Below, one piece after another: positions 5,531 through 7,859 of a stretch of 7,859 nucleotides of DNA. The stretch lies in contig JAGZIN010000036.1 in assembly GCA_018366195.1 (NCBI GenBank), forward strand, positions 1 through 7,859, given 5' to 3'. Every line of letters begins with the position of its first letter. Positions within the stretch are counted from its first letter, which is position 1. This stretch comes from Butyricicoccus pullicaecorum (GTDB lineage Bacteria > Bacillota > Clostridia > Oscillospirales > Butyricicoccaceae). Both the position numbers and the translations under genes were made by a program. Below the pieces are notes generated by a model, which ran no database searches, was not told the DNA's origin, and saw only the letters and a list, made by a program, of their open reading frames with translations.

Positions 5531-5986
5531 ATGACACATAATATCCGAATTGCCTGTTTGGGTACGGGCGAGGGTTTGGCACATGCCGTGCATGCATTAC
5601 TGGCGCATGCGGTGGTTCCTGCGGAAAATATTATCCTTTCCCGCAAAGATGGCCCTGAAATCGAGCGCTTTACAGCAAGCGGCTGCACATTGCTCGATGA
5701 TGATATGAATGCAATCATGCGCGGAGAGCTTGTGCTTGTGGTAGCCCCGGGAAGGGAATTGGACGCGGTTCTCGCGCCTGTCTGCGGCTGCACCTCTGGA
5801 CGATACCTGATTGCGGTCAGCGATCGGGCGAAGCTTTCCGATATTGTAAACCGTGTCGCGCGTGGGACAGGGGTGGTTGCCGTCTGTCCGGTGCCAGATG
5901 GAGCGCCCGTCATTACGTATACACAGGGCTTTATGGAATATATTAAGCCGCCTTGTGAAGATGTGATACATGCAATTTTATCCTGA
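5531..5986 (+). CDS. Free-standing ProC-like NAD(P)-binding domain protein
   Basis: This 151-residue protein looks like the N-terminal Rossmann domain of pyrroline-5-carboxylate reductase (ProC, normally about 270 residues) without the C-terminal helical dimerisation and active-site domain. Visible correspondences are IACLGTGEGLAHAV (7-20, dinucleotide loop), VVPAENIILSRKD (28-40, as in ProC 'v.peni.vsdr'), VLVVAPGRELDAVL (68-81, like 'avKPq...vl') and VVAVCPVPDGAPV (114-126, in place of 'vvRvMPNtPa'). The lysine of the usual KP is absent. Only 90 bases without coding signal follow, so the missing half is not simply frame-shifted. It probably cannot reduce pyrroline-5-carboxylate; it might bind NAD(P) as a regulator, or be a decayed but still open gene. 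The ATG at 5531 has only a weak AAGG-type SD. Confidence 0.6.
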   Translation: MTHNIRIACLGTGEGLAHAVHALLAHAVVPAENIILSRKDGPEIERFTASGCTLLDDDMNAIMRGELVLVVAPGRELDAVLAPVCGCTSGRYLIAVSDRAKLSDIVNRVARGTGVVAVCPVPDGAPVITYTQGFMEYIKPPCEDVIHAILS

Positions 5987-6076
5987 GAAGAACACAGGAT
6001 AGAAGCCATGTCATAGAATAGAATTGCTGAGAATACCTTAGTTTCAGAGGAATGTACAAAACAGGAGGGACAGACC

Positions 6077-6673
6077 ATGAAACGACAAAGGGTTCTCAGC
6101 TTTTTTTCACTGAGACAGCTATGGGAAACACCACATTTTGTATTTTTGACCGTTATGCTGCTGTGTGGTGCGCTTGCCGGAAGCTTTACCGGTCTGCGCA
6201 GTGGACAATATGAGGGTGCGCTGCTGGAACAGCTTGCCGGACAGATGACTGCACAGCTTCAGGATACCTCATGGGGATTCGCTGTACGTGCATTGCTGGG
6301 AGCAGTCGCATGGCAGGCGATTGGTGTTTTGCTGGGAAGACTGCGTGTCAGCAGCCTGCTGATTTCCGCGCTATGTGCAGCACGCGGCTTTCTTGCGGCG
6401 TTTTCTGCAGCAGCGTTTTTGGCAGCCTTTTCTTGGCGTGGACTTGTATTGTCTCTATTGACAGGAGGGGTGAGTGCAGTGATAACAATTCCTTGTCTGC
6501 TCATTACCTGCACGGCATGCTTTTTGGCAGGGCAGGAAAGAAAACGACCAAGCGATTACTGGTATATCCTGCTTCGATATCGTGCCGCGATTCTATGCTG
6601 TATGCTGCTCTCGATTGCAGGAGGATTGGTGCGAATCCCTATGCTGATATGTGCATCGGATATGGGATTTTGA
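6077..6673 (+). CDS. Five-helix integral membrane protein, possibly SpoIIM-like
   Basis: This 198-residue protein has five hydrophobic segments (about 21-39, 67-87, 92-117, 120-151 and 169-192) after a short basic N terminus. Length, a basic N terminus ahead of the first helix, an extended loop between helices 1 and 2, and the Arg-Gly-Phe inside a helical pair (ARGFLAAFSAAAFLAAF) recall stage II sporulation protein M (SpoIIM/DUF95), part of the SpoIIDMP complex for engulfment in endospore formers. Similarity is by topology and is weak at the residue level, so 'hypothetical membrane protein' is the safe name. The ATG at 6077 follows GGAGGG (6064-6069). No clear promoter or terminator of its own is seen; it may be cotranscribed with the ProC-like gene 90 bases upstream. 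Confidence 0.75.
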   Translation: MKRQRVLSFFSLRQLWETPHFVFLTVMLLCGALAGSFTGLRSGQYEGALLEQLAGQMTAQLQDTSWGFAVRALLGAVAWQAIGVLLGRLRVSSLLISALCAARGFLAAFSAAAFLAAFSWRGLVLSLLTGGVSAVITIPCLLITCTACFLAGQERKRPSDYWYILLRYRAAILCCMLLSIAGGLVRIPMLICASDMGF

Positions 6674-6711
6674 GGACATAAAGTTTTTTTTAGAAAAAAT
6701 GAAAAAAAGTG

Positions 6712-6740
6712 TTGACGAAACACAAATCATGCGATATAAT
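6712..6740 (+). promoter_or_regulatory. Promoter of tRNA-Ser
   Basis: TTGACG (6712-6717) and a perfect TATAAT (6735-6740) with 17-base spacing, 45 bases before the tRNA 5' end. The A/T-rich stretch between the membrane gene stop and this promoter holds no convincing terminator. Confidence 0.85.
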
Positions 6741-6785
6741 AAATATCGTCGCTGAGAGATACAGCGGAAAAACAAAATATCGCAT

Positions 6786-6876
6786 GGAGAGTTGGCTGAG
6801 TGGTCGAAGGCGCACGATTGGAAATCGTGTGTGCGGTAATACCGTACCCAGGGTTCAAATCCCTGACTCTCCGCCA
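6786..6876 (+). tRNA. tRNA-Ser (anticodon GGA)
   Basis: A 91-base class II tRNA. Acceptor GGAGAGT (6786-6792) pairs with ACTCTCC (6866-6872), discriminator G, encoded CCA (6874-6876). Stem CACGA/TCGTG encloses TTGGAAA with anticodon GGA at 6820-6822, reading UCC and UCU. The variable arm has a GCGGT/ACCGT stem. Phage genes begin about 275 bases downstream, so the 3' end is a candidate phage attachment site, although no second copy can be seen here. Confidence 0.97.
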
Positions 6877-6882
6877 GTAAAG

Positions 6883-6915
6883 TTCCTGAAATCGTTTGGT
6901 TTCAGGAATTTTTTT
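6883..6915 (+). terminator. Terminator of tRNA-Ser
   Basis: A perfect nine-base stem TTCCTGAAA (6883-6891) with TTTCAGGAA (6900-6908) and an eight-base loop runs straight into seven Ts, six bases after the CCA. Confidence 0.92.
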
Positions 6916-6971
6916 ATAATATGACCAGAGCTTGTCCTATCCTGAGTAACAGGAAAAATAAGATTTTTCAG

Positions 6972-6998
6972 CCCACTGCCGATACCAGCGGCAGTGGG
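6972..6998. repeat. Perfect 10-bp inverted repeat in a gene-free gap
   Basis: CCCACTGCCG (6972-6981) and CGGCAGTGGG (6989-6998) form a strong GC-rich hairpin with a seven-base loop. Neither strand has a T tract after it, so it is not a standard terminator. It lies in the gap between tRNA-Ser and the phage genes; its role is unknown. Confidence 0.55.
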
Positions 6999-7053
6999 TC
7001 ATTTGAATAGATTCATGAGAGAATAACTGGCTATCGGCAATGTGCCACTTTTT

Positions 7054-7096
7054 ATCCCGCCTTTCTGTATTTTCAGAGAGGTGGGATTTTCTTTTT
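7054..7096 (+). terminator. Rho-independent terminator ahead of the phage genes
   Basis: Fourteen consecutive pairs (7054-7067 with 7074-7087, including two G-U) with a six-base loop are followed by TTTCTTTTT. No gene lies directly upstream in 6916-7053, so it probably stops read-through from the tRNA side or an unseen small transcript. GGCGGGAT at 7097-7104 is perfectly complementary to the left arm and could form a competing structure. Confidence 0.75.
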
Positions 7097-7104
7097 GGCG
7101 GGAT

Positions 7105-7131
7105 TTGACAGAGGTGTCTGGGTATTATAAA
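7105..7131 (+). promoter_or_regulatory. Possible promoter for the terminase genes
   Basis: A perfect TTGACA (7105-7110) is followed, after a short 15-base spacer, by TATAAA (7126-7131). The spacing is below the usual 16-18, so the promoter may be weak or need an activator; late phage genes often do. Confidence 0.4.
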
Positions 7132-7151
7132 CACAGAATAAATGGAAGGAG

Positions 7152-7685
7152 GTGTCGGTCATTGCACACAGAAAGCTGACCCAAAAGCAGCAGCGCTTTT
7201 TGACAGAATATCTCAAGGATATGGACGCAGTACAGGCGGCGCTTCGTGCTGGTTACAGTCAGACAAACGCAGAGGTCATGGCAAGGCAGAATCTCAAAAA
7301 TCCGGAAATCCAGTGCGCAATTCGTGCGGCATTGTCTGGACAATCGCAGATTGTGACAAAGGACAATGTGCTACGTGAGTTTGCAAGAATTGCATTCGTT
7401 GACCCGAGAAAACTATTCCGTTCAGATGGTTCTCCGAAACCCATTGAAGAACTGGACGCGGATACGGCGGCAGCGCTTGCGGGACTTGAGGTGCGCGAGG
7501 AGTTTGAGGGGACAGGACAAGACCGTGTATTTACTGGATATACGAAAAAGTACCGGTTGGCAAACAAAATGGGGGCACTCAATAGCTTGGCAAAGTATGT
7601 ACAACTATTTGATGTCAAAAAAACAGAGGAAAAGGAGGAAAATGAAAATGGTGTGATTTTGATGCCGGAGGTGAATGAAGAATGA
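7152..7685 (+). CDS. Phage terminase small subunit (TerS)
   Basis: This protein of up to 177 residues resembles Terminase_2-type small subunits, which recognise the phage packaging site and pass DNA to the large subunit. The N-terminal helix-turn-helix region is typical: LTQKQQRFLTEYLKD (9-23), then AALRAGYSQTNAEVMARQNL (29-48) and KNPEI. A middle dimerisation region and an acidic C terminus (KKTEEKEENENG) follow. The start is uncertain. A GTG at 7152 lies inside the strong GGAGG site (7147-7151), whereas a rare ATT at 7161 stands at ideal spacing and would give 174 residues; no ATG is available. The TGA overlaps the next gene (ATGA). Confidence 0.88.
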   Translation: MSVIAHRKLTQKQQRFLTEYLKDMDAVQAALRAGYSQTNAEVMARQNLKNPEIQCAIRAALSGQSQIVTKDNVLREFARIAFVDPRKLFRSDGSPKPIEELDADTAAALAGLEVREEFEGTGQDRVFTGYTKKYRLANKMGALNSLAKYVQLFDVKKTEEKEENENGVILMPEVNEE

Positions 7686-7859
7686 TAGGGCACAGGAATA
7701 TTCTGTGGAAACCACAGCCGCGGCAAGTCGCATTTATGGCGCGGGCTGAGGAAGAAGCCCTATACGGCGGTGCGGCTGGCGGCGGCAAAAGTGAGGCGCT
7801 CATCATCGAAGCCCTCAGGCAGGTACATATCCCGCATTACAGGGCACTCATCTTGCGCA
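7682..7859 (+). CDS. Phage terminase large subunit (TerL), N-terminal part
   Basis: Fifty-nine residues are visible before the window ends. TerL is the ATPase-nuclease motor that packages phage DNA into the prohead. KPQPRQVAF (10-18) resembles the adenine-binding Q motif and LYGGAAGGGKSEAL (27-40) is a typical terminase Walker A (P-loop). Start ATG at 7682 overlaps the TerS stop by four bases and follows GGAGGTG (7667-7673) at good spacing, so the two are coupled. The nuclease domain lies outside the window. Confidence 0.92.
   Translation, partial: MIGHRNILWKPQPRQVAFMARAEEEALYGGAAGGGKSEALIIEALRQVHIPHYRALILR

Noticed and set aside
5485..5541. Leader peptide of 18 codons overlapping the ProC-like start
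   Set aside because: Its ATG lies only five bases after the -10 box, at or before the expected transcription start, and it has no SD.
5374..6078. Minus-strand open frame of 234 residues
   Set aside because: It is antisense to the ProC-like gene and the end of scfB, crosses the promoter at 5451-5480 and has low-complexity Ser/Thr-rich composition with no recognisable domain.
6937..7134. Minus-strand open frame of 65 residues in the gap after tRNA-Ser
   Set aside because: It crosses two strong hairpins and has no recognisable motif. A 29-residue plus-strand frame at 6921 has no SD and starts beside the tRNA terminator; both are treated as chance.

Overview
The window most likely comes from a bacterial chromosome of the class Clostridia (Firmicutes). 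The decisive evidence is a six-cysteine SCIFF peptide gene (scfA) followed by its radical SAM maturase (scfB), a pair nearly diagnostic of Clostridia. yajC and a small four-helix membrane protein gene precede them. An N-terminal-rubredoxin ('reverse') rubrerythrin, purine-rich Shine-Dalgarno sites and many consensus -35/-10 promoters fit an anaerobic Gram-positive. Moderate GC and Ala-rich membrane proteins suggest the Oscillospirales side of the class, but that is only inference.

Layout. 1-95: the probable tail of a plus-strand gene and a terminator. 122-1075: a two-gene minus-strand operon encoding the two halves of a LysO-type lysine exporter (DUF340), overlapping by one base, with its own promoter. 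1167-2251: a minus-strand redox operon, Rrf2-type regulator then reverse rubrerythrin, with a clear promoter and terminator. 2331-2815: a tRNA cluster, Leu(GAG) and Leu(CAG) on plus converging on Gly(CCC) on minus, each side with its own promoter and terminator. 2941-5413: promoter, yajC, TIGR04086-like membrane protein, scfA and scfB. 5451-6673: a short protein resembling only the NAD(P)-binding half of pyrroline-5-carboxylate reductase, then a five-helix membrane protein vaguely like SpoIIM. 6712-6915: tRNA-Ser(GGA) with promoter and terminator. 6916-7151: a gene-free, hairpin-rich gap. 7152-7859: phage terminase small subunit and the start of the large subunit, running off the window, so a prophage or phage remnant begins here.

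How the genes work together. ScfB is expected to put thioether crosslinks into ScfA (a ranthipeptide). YajC belongs to the Sec secretion machinery; its link to SCIFF is one of gene order, with no proven function. The Rrf2 regulator probably senses redox or Fe-S status and controls the rubrerythrin that detoxifies peroxide. The LysO halves should assemble into one exporter. No system here is clearly undescribed. The points most worth a second look are the free-standing ProC-like Rossmann protein, the GU-containing hairpin between scfA and scfB, a hairpin partly covering the ribosome binding site of the membrane protein, and the competing hairpins and unusual start codon at the phage edge.
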